NCBI GenBank assembly: GCA_016214955.1
Contig: JACRMN010000011.1
Coordinates: 185,897 to 249,896 of the forward strand
DNA length: 64,000 nt
Direction: 5' to 3'
Origin: Deltaproteobacteria bacterium
Lineage (GTDB): Bacteria; Myxococcota; Myxococcia; Myxococcales; Anaeromyxobacteraceae
A program made the position numbers and the translations under genes. Position 1 is the first letter of the stretch, and each line of letters opens with the position of its first letter. Below the pieces are notes generated by a model. The model saw only the letters and a program-made list of their open reading frames with translations. It did not search any database and was not told the origin of the DNA. Positions 1 to 7,850 of the stretch are shown in pieces.

Positions 1-1006
1 GGCGGGCCGCCGGCGACTCGCCCAGCAGGTCGGAGAGGGCGTGGCGGGCCACGAAGCGGCGGGGCCGGTGCTCCGAGCGCAGCGAGCGATCGACCCGCTC
101 GATGGCGCTGGCGTCCTGGCAGCTCACCAGCGCCCCGATGGCCACGCCCTGCTCGAAGAGCGGGATGCGGCTCGTCACCAGGGTGCGCCGCCCCAGCCGC
201 TCGATGCGCTCCAGCTCCGGCACGCCGCTCGCCAGCACGCCGGCCAGCGACAGCACCGGTGCCACCACCGACAGCCGCTCGCCCAGCACCGCCTCCGCCT
301 GGATGCCCAGGAGCCGCTCCAGCGCCGGGTTGAGGGACTGGATGCGCTCCCCGGCGTCCACCGCCGCCACCCCCTCGGAGAGGTGGGCCAGCACCGCGTC
401 GATGCGCTCGCGCTTGGCCTCCTCGCCCCGCGCCACCCGGGCGATCTCCAGCGCCCGGCGGAAGGCGTCGTTCACCGAGCTCTGCGAGTAGAGGAACACG
501 CCCGGCAGGCCGGCGGCCTCGGCCAGGTCGGTCACCAGCCCCGGGCCCACCACCGCTCCCACGCCGCGCTCCTTGAGGTCGCGCACCGCCTGCTCGGCGT
601 CGTCGCGGCTCTGGTAGGCGCGCGGCTCGATGGTGAGGCCGTAGAGGTCGCGGAACTGGGCCAGCTCCGGCGGCACCTCGCCGTAGGTGACGATGCCCAC
701 CCGCTGGGCGATCTGCCGCGCCCGCGACAGTGCCTGGAGGATGTCGAAGCCGGTGGGGGTGACCACCACCACCGGCAGCCCGGCCCGCTCGCGGAGGAAG
801 GCGCCGATCCAGCCAGCCGAGACCACCACGTCCACCGGCTCGCCCGCCGCCTGGCGGTGGCGGATGGTGTCGAGGGCGTCGTCGAAGCCCTGGTGGAAGA
901 CCTGGATGTCGGCCACCGCCGCGTACTGCGGCACCACGCTGGCGAGCAGCTCGTTCAGCCGGGAGAGGCTGAAGGCCCAGATGGCCGGCTTGCGGGTGGA
1001 GGCCAC
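1..1006 (-). CDS. PrpR-like sigma-54-dependent regulator, sensor half only (3' end outside window)
   Basis: The visible 335 residues read from a GTG at 1006 to the window edge. The first ~190 residues match the sensor domain of PrpR, the activator of propionate catabolism: an opening KPAIWAFSLSRL, then VVVVTPTGFDILQAL and GAVVGPGLVTDLAEAAG, the segments that surround the effector pocket (2-methylcitrate in enterobacteria). A PAS-like segment follows at about 205-300, which enteric PrpR lacks. The last residues, RHALSDLLGESPAAR, are the usual entry to the AAA+ sigma-54-interaction domain, so AAA+ and HTH domains should lie beyond base 1. No clear Shine-Dalgarno precedes the GTG, and a strong dyad overlaps the region just upstream. 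Family is clear; the effector and target genes are not visible. Confidence 0.85.
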   Translation of the reverse strand, partial: MASTRKPAIWAFSLSRLNELLASVVPQYAAVADIQVFHQGFDDALDTIRHRQAAGEPVDVVVSAGWIGAFLRERAGLPVVVVTPTGFDILQALSRARQIAQRVGIVTYGEVPPELAQFRDLYGLTIEPRAYQSRDDAEQAVRDLKERGVGAVVGPGLVTDLAEAAGLPGVFLYSQSSVNDAFRRALEIARVARGEEAKRERIDAVLAHLSEGVAAVDAGERIQSLNPALERLLGIQAEAVLGERLSVVAPVLSLAGVLASGVPELERIERLGRRTLVTSRIPLFEQGVAIGALVSCQDASAIERVDRSLRSEHRPRRFVARHALSDLLGESPAAR

Positions 1007-1035
1007 TGTTCCAGGCAGTGGAACACAACTGTTCC
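1007..1035. promoter_or_regulatory. Inverted repeat operator candidate at the PrpR-like start
   Basis: TGTTCCA (1007-1013), five bases, then TGGAACA (1019-1025) form a perfect 7-base inverted repeat directly abutting the GTG start of the PrpR-like gene. An extra TGTTCC half-site sits at 1030-1035. This spacing is typical of a dimer-binding site, and its position suggests autoregulation or control of the divergent rhodanese gene. The binding protein is inferred, not shown. Confidence 0.55.
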
Positions 1036-1216
1036 CAACCGAGAAGCCCCGACCCCGGGGAGCCGGAAGACCCCCAGCGAACCCGGTGCCGGACACCCCG
1101 AAAAACCCCGAAAAAGCGATGCCATGACAGGGATTTGAAAGGGCGGAAGGCGCAGGATGCTGCGCTGGCGCGCCACTTGCTGACACGGCAGGCGAACCCG
1201 ACGCCCGAGAGGCTCC

Positions 1217-1528
1217 ATGAACACCTGGCACATCACCCCCCAGCAGGTCCGGGCCCGCGTGGCTCGCCACGAGGTGCTCCGCTTCCTCGACCTCCGCAGC
1301 GACGCCGACTGCAGCCAGTCGGGTGCCCAGCTTCCCGGCGCCCTCCGGCCCGGCGCACCGGTGGCCCACGGGTCGGCGGTGGTGCTCTACGGCCAGCACG
1401 GCTGGGAGGCCGGCATCCACGAGGCCGCGGAGCGGCTGCGTGCCCAGGGGCACGGCGACGTGCGCATCCTGGCCGGCGGATTCTCCGCCTGGGCCGAGCT
1501 GGGCCTGCCGGTCGAGAAGCGCGCCTAG
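1217..1528 (+). CDS. Rhodanese-like domain protein lacking the catalytic cysteine
   Basis: This 103-residue single-domain protein has the rhodanese fold order: N-terminal FLDLRS strand, central VVLYGQHGWEAGIHEAAERL and C-terminal ILAGGFSAWAELGLPVE, the last being the classic GG...W...G-P ending. In active rhodaneses the central strand ends in a persulfide-carrying Cys (VVLYCxxG). Here that position is Gly, so sulfur transfer by the normal mechanism is unlikely and a binding or regulatory role is more plausible. The start follows a GAGAGG Shine-Dalgarno. The stop overlaps the stop of the convergent DUF1460 gene by 4 bases. Confidence 0.85.
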   Translation: MNTWHITPQQVRARVARHEVLRFLDLRSDADCSQSGAQLPGALRPGAPVAHGSAVVLYGQHGWEAGIHEAAERLRAQGHGDVRILAGGFSAWAELGLPVEKRA

Positions 1529-2391
1529 CGCGCTCCCGGCTCCTGCCGCATCTCCCCGGCGAGCAGCGCAGCGGCGCGCGCCGAGTTGTCCCGGATGGCC
1601 CACAGGCTCACGCCCACCACCGGCCAGCGCTGGCGGGCGGCGCGGGCCGCGAAGCGCGCCAGCGGCTCGTCCCGCACCCGCATCACCCCCGGCACGTCGC
1701 TGGCGTGGCGCAGCCGCCGCGCGCCCCCGGGCCCCTCCACCACCAGCCCGAGGTGGGTGACGCGGTAGGGGCGCCAGGGCCGGTCCTCGCGCACCACCAG
1801 GAGAATGGTGCCCGCCGGGATGCGGGGCGCCACCTCGGCCAGGTGGTCGAGCGGCAGGAGCGGCAGGGGGAAGGTGCCCAGCGGTCGCGCCGCCGGGTCG
1901 AGGCCCGGGAGCGTGGCGCCGGCCTTCTCGGCGGCGCGCCAGGTGCCGGGGGTGAGCCGCTTCTCGCCCGAGAGCGCCAGGTCGCCGCCCAGCGCGGAGG
2001 TGACGTCGGCGATCCAGCCCCTCTCCGTGTTCACCGGCAGCCACTGCGCCTCCAGGTAGTGGTTGCGGGCGGTGAAGGAGGGCGGGCCGTGGTAGCGGAT
2101 GTCGTCGAGCAGCACCCGCGCCTCGGCGGTGGAGCGGGCGTTGCCGAGCGCGATGGCGGTCTCGACCAGCGTGACGCAGTCGAAGGCGTCGAGCCGGAAG
2201 CGGGGATCGGAGTCGCGGCCGGCCCCCTCGCCGAGAGGCGAGAGGACGTAGGGTGCGCCGACGAGCAGGCCGCTCGACCACACCGCCCGGGCCGGGCCGG
2301 GCGCGGCCGAGCCCAGCCCGGCGTCGAGCGCCGCCTCGGGCGAGGGGCCGAGCAGAATCGCCAGCGCGAGCGGGAAGATGGGCGAGAGCAC
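1525..2391 (-). CDS. DUF1460 (amidase-like, NlpC/P60-related) secreted protein
   Basis: A 288-residue protein with a hydrophobic N-terminus (MLSPIFPLALAILLG) consistent with a signal sequence. FDCVTLVETAIALG at about 70-83 is the DUF1460 signature with its candidate catalytic Cys. RVTHLGLVVEG and LRHASD, about 200-230, supply the two conserved His-containing strands, giving the Cys-His-His arrangement of NlpC/P60-like hydrolases. DUF1460 members are described as N-acetylmuramoyl-L-alanine amidase-like, so a periplasmic cell-wall role is likely, but the substrate is unknown. It is transcribed towards the rhodanese-like gene. Confidence 0.8.
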   Translation of the reverse strand: MLSPIFPLALAILLGPSPEAALDAGLGSAAPGPARAVWSSGLLVGAPYVLSPLGEGAGRDSDPRFRLDAFDCVTLVETAIALGNARSTAEARVLLDDIRYHGPPSFTARNHYLEAQWLPVNTERGWIADVTSALGGDLALSGEKRLTPGTWRAAEKAGATLPGLDPAARPLGTFPLPLLPLDHLAEVAPRIPAGTILLVVREDRPWRPYRVTHLGLVVEGPGGARRLRHASDVPGVMRVRDEPLARFAARAARQRWPVVGVSLWAIRDNSARAAALLAGEMRQEPGAR

Positions 2392-2417
2392 GCGCCGACT
2401 CTACCACCCGGCCTTTC

Positions 2418-2446
2418 TTGACTCGCACCCTACCCGACGGTAGCGT
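2418..2446 (+). promoter_or_regulatory. Sigma-70-type promoter candidate for the lipoprotein-OmpA operon
   Basis: TTGACT (2418-2423) and TAGCGT (2441-2446) are separated by 17 bases and lie about 40 bases upstream of the TTG start at 2485. The -35 matches consensus in five of six positions and the -10 in three. A start site near 2453 would give a short leader carrying the GGAGAGG ribosome-binding site. Confidence 0.45.
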
Positions 2447-2484
2447 CCAGGCCGGCTTCACAGGCCCGAACCGGAGAGGCTTCC

Positions 2485-2775
2485 TTGCGATCCATCGCCC
2501 CGCTGCTCGCCGTGGCGCTCCTCGCGGGATGCGCCTCCATCGACGCGCAGCGCTCGCTGGCGCAGGCCGAGGTCTCGCTGGAGGGGGCCCGCGCCGCAGG
2601 CGCCGAGAAGCTGGCGCCCTACGAGTACACCTCCGCCGAGGCGCTCTACCAGAAGGCGCGCGAGGAGAATGGGCGCGCCCGGTACAACGACGCCGTCGAC
2701 CACGCCCGCCGGGCGGCCCGCATGGCCGACCAGGCGCGGACCCAGGCCACCGGACCCCGGCCGGAGGAGAAGTGA
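2485..2775 (+). CDS. Small DUF4398-like lipoprotein
   Basis: A 96-residue lipoprotein starting at TTG 2485, supported by GGAGAGG eight bases upstream. The lipobox LLAGC puts the acylated Cys at residue 16. The mature part is almost all helix and Ala/Glu/Arg-rich (AQAEVSLEGARAAGAEKLAP, then ALYQKAREENGRARYNDAV), the pattern of DUF4398 proteins that precede OmpA-family partners. Its TGA overlaps the ATG of the OmpA gene (TGATG), so the two are translationally coupled. A role in tethering or spacing the OmpA-like protein is inference. Confidence 0.8.
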   Translation: MRSIAPLLAVALLAGCASIDAQRSLAQAEVSLEGARAAGAEKLAPYEYTSAEALYQKAREENGRARYNDAVDHARRAARMADQARTQATGPRPEEK

Positions 2776-3758
2776 TGCGCCGCGCGCTCGTCGCCCTGGC
2801 GGCGCTGGGGCTGGCCTCCTGCGTCGCCGGCGGCAAGCTCCGCGCCCAGGCCGAGTCGCTGCGCGCCGAGGCCGACAAGGCCCGCAAGGCCGGCGCCCTG
2901 CGCTGCGCCCCGCGGGAGCTTGCCACCGCCGACGCCAACCTCGACTTCGCCGAGAAGGAGATCGCCGACGGCAACCCCGGCCGGGCCCAGGAGCACCTGG
3001 CCGTGGCCGAGCAGAGCGCCCGCAAGGCCAGCGAGCTCTCGCGCGACTGCGTCCAGAAGGTGATCGTCAAGAAGGACGTGCCCAGGCCGGTGATCATCAA
3101 GAAGGTCCAGGACACCGACGGCGACGGCATCCCCGACGAGATCGACCGCTGCCCCCTCGACGCCGAGGACAAGGACGGCTTCCAGGACGAGGACGGCTGC
3201 CCCGACGCCGACAACGACGGCGATGGCATCGTCGACGCCATGGACGCCTGCCCCAACAACCCCGGCCCGCTCACCAACCGCGGCTGCCCGGTGCTCGACC
3301 GCGACGGCGACGGCGTGCCCGACGACCTGGACCGCTGCCCCGACGTGGCCGGGACCCAGGAGAACGGCGGCTGCCCGTCCGAGCCCAAGAAGTACGGGCT
3401 CGTCGAGGTGAAGAAGGACCGGATCGAGATCCGCCAGCAGGTGAAGTTCGCCTCCGGCAAGTTCGCCGTGCTGCCGGCCAGCTTCGCGCTCCTCGGGCAG
3501 GTGGCCCAGGTGCTGAAGGACAACCCGGCGATGAAGGTCCGCATCGAGGGGCACACCGACAACGTCGGCGGCGAGGCGGCCAACCTCAAGCTCTCCCAGA
3601 GGCGGGCCGACTCGGTGCGCGACTACCTGGCGAAGAAGGGCATCGACAGGGCCCGGCTCACCGCCAAGGGGTACGGGCCCACGAAGCCCATCGCCTCCAA
3701 CCGCACCGAGAAGGGCCGGTCGCAGAACCGGCGTACCGAGTTCCTGATCCTCGAGTAG
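2775..3758 (+). CDS. OmpA/Pal-family lipoprotein with calcium-binding type 3 repeats
   Basis: A 327-residue protein beginning at the ATG that overlaps the upstream stop. A signal peptide ends in lipobox LASC (Cys about 16). Residues ~20-100 form a DUF4398-like helical region related to the upstream gene. Residues ~110-200 carry Asp-rich thrombospondin type 3 repeats (DTDGDGIPDEIDRCP, DNDGDGIVDAMDACP, DRDGDGVPDDLDRCP), known calcium-binding units. The C-terminal ~120 residues are an OmpA domain with IEGHTDNVG and the LSQRRADSVRDYL helix that bind meso-diaminopimelate of peptidoglycan. It should link the outer membrane to the wall. Duplication of the helical region across both operon genes suggests they evolved together. 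Confidence 0.92.
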   Translation: MRRALVALAALGLASCVAGGKLRAQAESLRAEADKARKAGALRCAPRELATADANLDFAEKEIADGNPGRAQEHLAVAEQSARKASELSRDCVQKVIVKKDVPRPVIIKKVQDTDGDGIPDEIDRCPLDAEDKDGFQDEDGCPDADNDGDGIVDAMDACPNNPGPLTNRGCPVLDRDGDGVPDDLDRCPDVAGTQENGGCPSEPKKYGLVEVKKDRIEIRQQVKFASGKFAVLPASFALLGQVAQVLKDNPAMKVRIEGHTDNVGGEAANLKLSQRRADSVRDYLAKKGIDRARLTAKGYGPTKPIASNRTEKGRSQNRRTEFLILE

Positions 3759-3780
3759 CCTGGCCGCGAACGCGGGTCCC

Positions 3781-3794
3781 GCGCCGCGCGGCGC
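3781..3794. terminator. Palindrome between convergent genes, possible terminator
   Basis: A 14-base perfect palindrome, GCGCCGCGCGGCGC, sits between the convergent ends of the OmpA gene and truD. There is no T-run, so termination activity is only inferred from position and stem strength. Confidence 0.3.
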
Positions 3795-3805
3795 TCGGCC
3801 CCGGT

Positions 3806-4852
3806 CTAGTCGTCGGACTCGGGCAGGGCCGCGCCCGCCTTGGTGAGCTCGCCCACCACCACCGTGGCATAGGAGCCCGAGGGCAGCTCGAAGCGGGCCC
3901 AGTAGCCGTCGGGGAGCGGCTCGATCTCCACCGACACCGCCAGCCGCCCGGGGCGGCGCGTCCCCTCGGCCTCGCCGCCGCCGCGCCGCAGGTCGGCGGG
4001 ACCGACGCCCGACTCCCGCAGCAGCCGCTCCTCGCGCTCGCGGGCTGCCCCCTCGGCCTCCCGCATCTTGTGGCCGAAGATGGGGCCGGCCGGCGAGATC
4101 TCGAAGGCGGCCACCCGCGGCCCGTCGGCCTCCGGGTCCTGGCAGACGAACACGCCGCCGGTGGCCAGCTTCTTCATGACGTCACCGGCGAGGGCCCTGT
4201 CGAAGAGGCCCTCGGCCATGCGCTCCGCCAGCCACCGGTTGAAGAGCTCCGACTGCCAGGCCGAGATGCAGAGCCGCCGCAGGAAGCGGTCGCGGGCGGC
4301 CTGCCGGGCGCCGGGCTCGTCGAGCCGGCCGGTGAGGAGCGCCTTGCCCACGGCGGCGTTCCGCCCCTCCGCGCCGAAGCGCTGGGCCCCGAAGAAGTTG
4401 GCGAAGCCGCGGGCCGCCAGCGCCCCGGCGGCGTCCCGGGCGCGGCCGGCGTCGCCGCCCCGCACCGCCACCTCGAAGCGGTTACCCCGGGCATGGCCCA
4501 GCCGCAGCTTGTTCTGGTGGCGCGAGGCCCGGAGCACCCGCCAGCCCTCGCCCGCCAGGGCGGCAGGATCGGGGTCGCGGGCCACCGGGAACGAGAGCCA
4601 CTGCACCGTCACCGCCGCCTTGTCCTTCTGGCCGGCGTAGCCCACCTCCCGCTCCGGCACCGAGAGGGCCGCCGCCAGCTCCCGCGCCAGCTCGCGGGTC
4701 GTCCGGCCGCGCTTCTCGGCCAGCAGCCAGAGGTGCGGCCCCGAGCCCTGTGGCAGGTAGGCAGGCTGCTCCTCGACGCGGAAGTCCTCGGGCGAGGCCT
4801 TGATGCGTCCGCCCGAGCCCGGCAGGTCGGCGGTGACGAAGGGCAGGCTCAT
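3806..4852 (-). CDS. truD: tRNA pseudouridine(13) synthase TruD
   Basis: A 348-residue enzyme that isomerises U13 of certain tRNAs to pseudouridine. The TruD signature GYAGQKDKAAVTVQW at about 90-104 contains the catalytic Asp (E. coli GYAGLKDRHAVTEQW). KASPEDFRVEEQPAYLPQG near the N-terminus and NFFGAQRFG around 155 are the other invariant TruD segments. Length is normal for the family. It lies 7 bases downstream of the DUF4388 gene on the same strand and is probably co-transcribed with it; no functional link is obvious. Confidence 0.95.
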   Translation of the reverse strand: MSLPFVTADLPGSGGRIKASPEDFRVEEQPAYLPQGSGPHLWLLAEKRGRTTRELARELAAALSVPEREVGYAGQKDKAAVTVQWLSFPVARDPDPAALAGEGWRVLRASRHQNKLRLGHARGNRFEVAVRGGDAGRARDAAGALAARGFANFFGAQRFGAEGRNAAVGKALLTGRLDEPGARQAARDRFLRRLCISAWQSELFNRWLAERMAEGLFDRALAGDVMKKLATGGVFVCQDPEADGPRVAAFEISPAGPIFGHKMREAEGAAREREERLLRESGVGPADLRRGGGEAEGTRRPGRLAVSVEIEPLPDGYWARFELPSGSYATVVVGELTKAGAALPESDD

Positions 4853-4859
4853 GGCCCGG

Positions 4860-6164
4860 TCAGCGCAGGCTCCCGAGGGCGTCGAGCCGCCGCTTCACCT
4901 CGGTGGAGAGCCGCTCGTCGGCCTCGCGCGGCAGCCGCTCGCCGGCCTGGAAGAGCAGGAAGAAGAGCAGCTCCCGCAGGCCGTCGTGCAGGTAGCGGGA
5001 CGGATCGCCCGAGGGCTCGAGCCGCACCAGGGCCGCCGGCGGGACGGCGGCCAGGTTGCCGAGGAGGCCGGCGGGGTCGAGGGTGCCGTCGGCGGCCGGC
5101 TGCAGGCCCACCCACAGCGGCGCGAAGCGGCTCTCGGTGTCGGCCAGGAAGCCGCGCAGGGCCGGGAGCAGCGGCTCGGCGCCGCGGCCGGGCACGATCT
5201 GCGCCGCCACGTCGCGGCACAGGGCGCTCATCTTCTCGCAGATGGCCACCTGCCGGGCCTCGGGGCTCACGGCCGGGGTGCCTGCGGCCGCGTCCACCGC
5301 CTCGAGGTAGCCGGCCTCGGCCAGGTGGTAGAGCACCTTGGTGGCGTCGAAGTCCGAGAGGTGGGCGGCTCGCGCCACGTCGGCAACGGTGCGCCGCCCG
5401 TCCACCAGCGCCAGGAGCTGGGCCTCGAGGGGCTTGAGCGCCACCTGGCGCCGCGGCTCGCGGCGCCGCAGGAAGGCGCCGGGGCCGGGGATGCGGGAGC
5501 GGAACAGCTCCAGCTCGTCGATGCGCCGGATGCCGTCCATGAGCAGCTGCTGGGTGTTCACCGAGAGGGGGATGCCGGGAAGCTCCGGCTCGGCCATGCC
5601 CAGGAGCGAGAAGACCCCTTCGCGCGCCAGCAGGATGGCGTGGAAGACCCCGGTCACCTGCTCGTGCAGGCACTTCCACAGCTCGGCCGGCTGCAGGAGC
5701 CCGCGCTCCACCAGCACCTTGCCGAAGAGCTTGCCGCCGCCGGCCGCCTCGGCGGCCGCCTTCTCGAGCTGGTCGGGCCGGAGGAAGCCCATGCGCAGGG
5801 CCACCTCGCCGATGCGCTCGCCCGGCGCCTCGGACTGGGCGCCGCGGACCTCGCCCTGCTTGAAGACCACGGTGCGCTCCACGCCGCCGCTGGCCACGGT
5901 GAGCCCGCCGGAGAGCCGGGCGGTGTGGAGGAAGCCGAGGAAGTCGGCGATGGGGAAGGCCGAGAGGTCGCCGCAGAGGACGCAGCGCGAGCCCTGGGGA
6001 AGGCCGCCGGCCGGCGGCTGGCGGCGGGCCAGCAGGAGGTCGAAGGCCGCCGGCAGCAGCACGAAGCGGCCGGCGCGGTCGCCCAGCGCCCGCCGCACCT
6101 CGTCGCCCTGGGGAACGAGGCGGCCGTGGGGATCGAGGTCGAAGGTGGGGCCGGAGCCGGTCAC
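4860..6164 (-). CDS. DUF4388 (PATAN-type) protein
   Basis: A 434-residue cytoplasmic protein. Residues ~60-190 form a DUF4388 domain: CGDLSAFPIADFLGFLHTARLSG, then a short beta segment (VFKQGEVRGAQSEAPGERIG) and helices ending LFGKVLVERGLLQPAELWKC. DUF4388 is abundant in Myxococcota signalling and polarity proteins and is thought to mediate protein-protein interaction. The middle part (VDGRRTVADVARAAHLSDFDATKVLYHLAEAGYL) resembles a winged-helix fold. The C-terminus shows no motif I recognise. It is downstream of the DsbA-like gene (40-base gap) and just upstream of truD. Function unknown. Confidence 0.75.
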   Translation of the reverse strand: MTGSGPTFDLDPHGRLVPQGDEVRRALGDRAGRFVLLPAAFDLLLARRQPPAGGLPQGSRCVLCGDLSAFPIADFLGFLHTARLSGGLTVASGGVERTVVFKQGEVRGAQSEAPGERIGEVALRMGFLRPDQLEKAAAEAAGGGKLFGKVLVERGLLQPAELWKCLHEQVTGVFHAILLAREGVFSLLGMAEPELPGIPLSVNTQQLLMDGIRRIDELELFRSRIPGPGAFLRRREPRRQVALKPLEAQLLALVDGRRTVADVARAAHLSDFDATKVLYHLAEAGYLEAVDAAAGTPAVSPEARQVAICEKMSALCRDVAAQIVPGRGAEPLLPALRGFLADTESRFAPLWVGLQPAADGTLDPAGLLGNLAAVPPAALVRLEPSGDPSRYLHDGLRELLFFLLFQAGERLPREADERLSTEVKRRLDALGSLR

Positions 6165-6204
6165 GGGCCCCCTCCCTGCACCCGCGCTGCGCCGGGACGC
6201 GCCA

Positions 6205-7104
6205 TCAGTCGCGGGCCCAGCCGCCGCTCCGGGCCCACTCCTCCTCGTCCTCGAGGGTGAACTGCAGCGCCGCCGTGCTGAAGTCGGTGAGGGTGTAGCG
6301 CCGCCCGTTGAAGAAGAGGGTCGGGGTGCCCGTCACGCCCGCGGCCCGCGCCTCCACCTGCGAGGCGGTGATCCGCGCCCGGTGGCCCTGCGACTGGAGC
6401 GCGGCGCGGAGCGCGGTGGCGTCGCCGCCGATCTCCCGGGCGCGGTCGGCCAGGTCCTCGTCCTGCAGCTCGTGGGGCCTGGCGAAGAGGGCGTCGTACA
6501 TGGGCCAGAAGAGGCCCGCCTGGCGGGCCCACTCCGAGGCCAGCGCCGCCTCCATCGCCCGGGCGTGGCCCATGATGGGGAAGGGCTTGTAGTGCAGCTT
6601 CACCCGGCCCGGGTTGCGCTTCACCAGGTCGTCGAGCACCGGCTTCAGCGCCTGGCAGTAGGGGCAGGTGAAGTCGGAGAACTCGACCAGGGCCACCGGG
6701 GCCTTGTCGTCGCCGCGGGGCGGGCCCGAGCCCGAGAGGTCGAGGCGGGCGCGCCGCCCCTTCTCGAAGGAGCCGTAGTAGCCGGCCAGCGCCCGGAGGA
6801 TCTCCCGCGCCTGCATTCCGGAGCCTGCCAGCCGCGCCGCGAGCCCGGCCATGCGCGGCGCGTGCTTGCACTCCCTGTGGGTGCTCAGGCACTGGGCCAG
6901 CGTGTGCGGGCAGCCGCAGTAGCAGAACTCGTCGCTGGCCACCTTGGCGAGCTCGCCGCGCTGCTGCGCGGTGAGGCCGTCGAGGGGAATGCCGGGGAGG
7001 AGCTCGGCGGCGCTGGGCGGCGCGGCCTGCGCCGGCGCGGTGCGCAGCGCGATCCAGGAGAGGGCACAGAGGGCGGCGAAGGCGGCGGTGGCGAGCTTAC
7101 GCAT
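6205..7104 (-). CDS. Periplasmic DsbA-family thioredoxin fused to a CcmH-like N-terminal domain
   Basis: A 299-residue exported protein. I chose the ATG at 7104 because a signal peptide (MRKLATAAFAALCALSWIAL...AQA) starts there. Residues ~55-110 contain FCYCGCPHTLAQC and a helix ending REILRALAGYYGSF; this Cys pair plus ReI...l..YG ending resembles CcmH/NrfF, the haem-lyase thiol oxidoreductases. Residues ~130-295 are a DsbA/thioredoxin domain with active site FTCPYCQALKPVL and the cis-Pro motif GVTGTPTLFFNG. The combination would give two redox-active thiol sites in one chain. A role in cytochrome c or general disulfide chemistry is inference; no ccm genes are in the window, though a small cytochrome c is encoded at 52.2-52.5 kb. 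Confidence 0.85.
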   Translation of the reverse strand: MRKLATAAFAALCALSWIALRTAPAQAAPPSAAELLPGIPLDGLTAQQRGELAKVASDEFCYCGCPHTLAQCLSTHRECKHAPRMAGLAARLAGSGMQAREILRALAGYYGSFEKGRRARLDLSGSGPPRGDDKAPVALVEFSDFTCPYCQALKPVLDDLVKRNPGRVKLHYKPFPIMGHARAMEAALASEWARQAGLFWPMYDALFARPHELQDEDLADRAREIGGDATALRAALQSQGHRARITASQVEARAAGVTGTPTLFFNGRRYTLTDFSTAALQFTLEDEEEWARSGGWARD

Positions 7105-7215
7105 GGCGCGCCGGAATTGTAGGTGCGGGTCGGAGGCGTAGCAACCCGACGCACCCGGCGACCCCGGCCCTGCGCTACCATGTGGCCCTTCCCCCCGTTC
7201 CGAGGTCCCACTCGC

Positions 7216-7755
7216 ATGAGAACCCTGCTGCTCGCCTCCCTGCTGCTCGCCGCGCCCCAGGCGGCGCGGGCCGACCGGTCCCTCGAGCTCCGCCTCCCCG
7301 CCCCGGCGCTCTCCATGAGCGCCCCGGCCGCCGGTCTCGGCGTCCCCGACCTGGAGCTCGGCAAGCTCACCGCCAGCGCCTTCTCCGCCGAGCGCGGCAG
7401 CGCCGCCCCGCGCCAGCGCATGGAGCCCGTCCTGTGCCTGGTGCTCGGCATCATCCCCGGGTTCGGCATCGGCCACCTCCTGGCCGGCTCCGATCGCTGG
7501 GTCACCTGGCTGGTGGTGGACATCGTCATCGCCCTGCTGTTCTGGGGGCCGTTCTGGTACTGGCCCGACCACCCCAACTACTTCCCGGCGCTCAACGTGC
7601 TGGTGCTGGTGGAGCGCATCTTCGAGGGCATCTTCGCGTACGAGGCCGCGGGAGGCGGGAGGGTCTTCCGCATGGATGGGAGGCTGGCGTCGGCGCTGCC
7701 CTCGCCGGCGCAGCTCGCGCTCCCGGTGGGCCGCACCGCCGGCGTGAGCTGGTAG
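7216..7755 (+). CDS. Exported or inner-membrane hypothetical protein
   Basis: A 179-residue protein. The ATG at 7216 opens a good signal peptide (MRTLLLASLLLAAPQAARA), so I prefer it over in-frame upstream codons. After a ~60-residue linker, residues ~78-130 hold two hydrophobic segments, VLCLVLGIIPGFGIGHLLAG and WLVVDIVIALLFWGPFW, separated by a short charged turn, then a third amphipathic stretch (FPALNVLVLVERIFEGIFA). The IIPGFGIGHLLAG segment resembles the Gly-rich hairpin of small TM2-like proteins. I do not recognise a family. It is divergent from the DsbA-like gene with a 111-base shared upstream region. Confidence 0.65.
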   Translation: MRTLLLASLLLAAPQAARADRSLELRLPAPALSMSAPAAGLGVPDLELGKLTASAFSAERGSAAPRQRMEPVLCLVLGIIPGFGIGHLLAGSDRWVTWLVVDIVIALLFWGPFWYWPDHPNYFPALNVLVLVERIFEGIFAYEAAGGGRVFRMDGRLASALPSPAQLALPVGRTAGVSW

Positions 7756-7796
7756 CTCCTTTCCGGCAGGCGAGCTCCAGCGCCTCCAGCACCGGG

Positions 7797-7829
7797 CGGG
7801 GCGGGGCCGATTGGGCGGTCCCCGCCCCG
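7797..7829 (+). terminator. GC-rich hairpin, terminator candidate
   Basis: CGGGGCGGGG (7797-7806) pairs perfectly with CCCCGCCCCG (7820-7829) around a 13-base loop. It follows the hypothetical membrane gene and ends 21 bases before the radical SAM start. It lacks a T-run. Confidence 0.45.
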
Positions 7830-7850
7830 CGGAATGCTTAGACTCCCGCG

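Noticed and set aside
2669-5437. Long plus-strand open frames across the OmpA operon, truD and the DUF4388 gene
   Set aside because: Arg/Pro/Gly-rich translations with no motifs, overlapping genes with clear domains in other frames; typical shadows of high-GC coding DNA.
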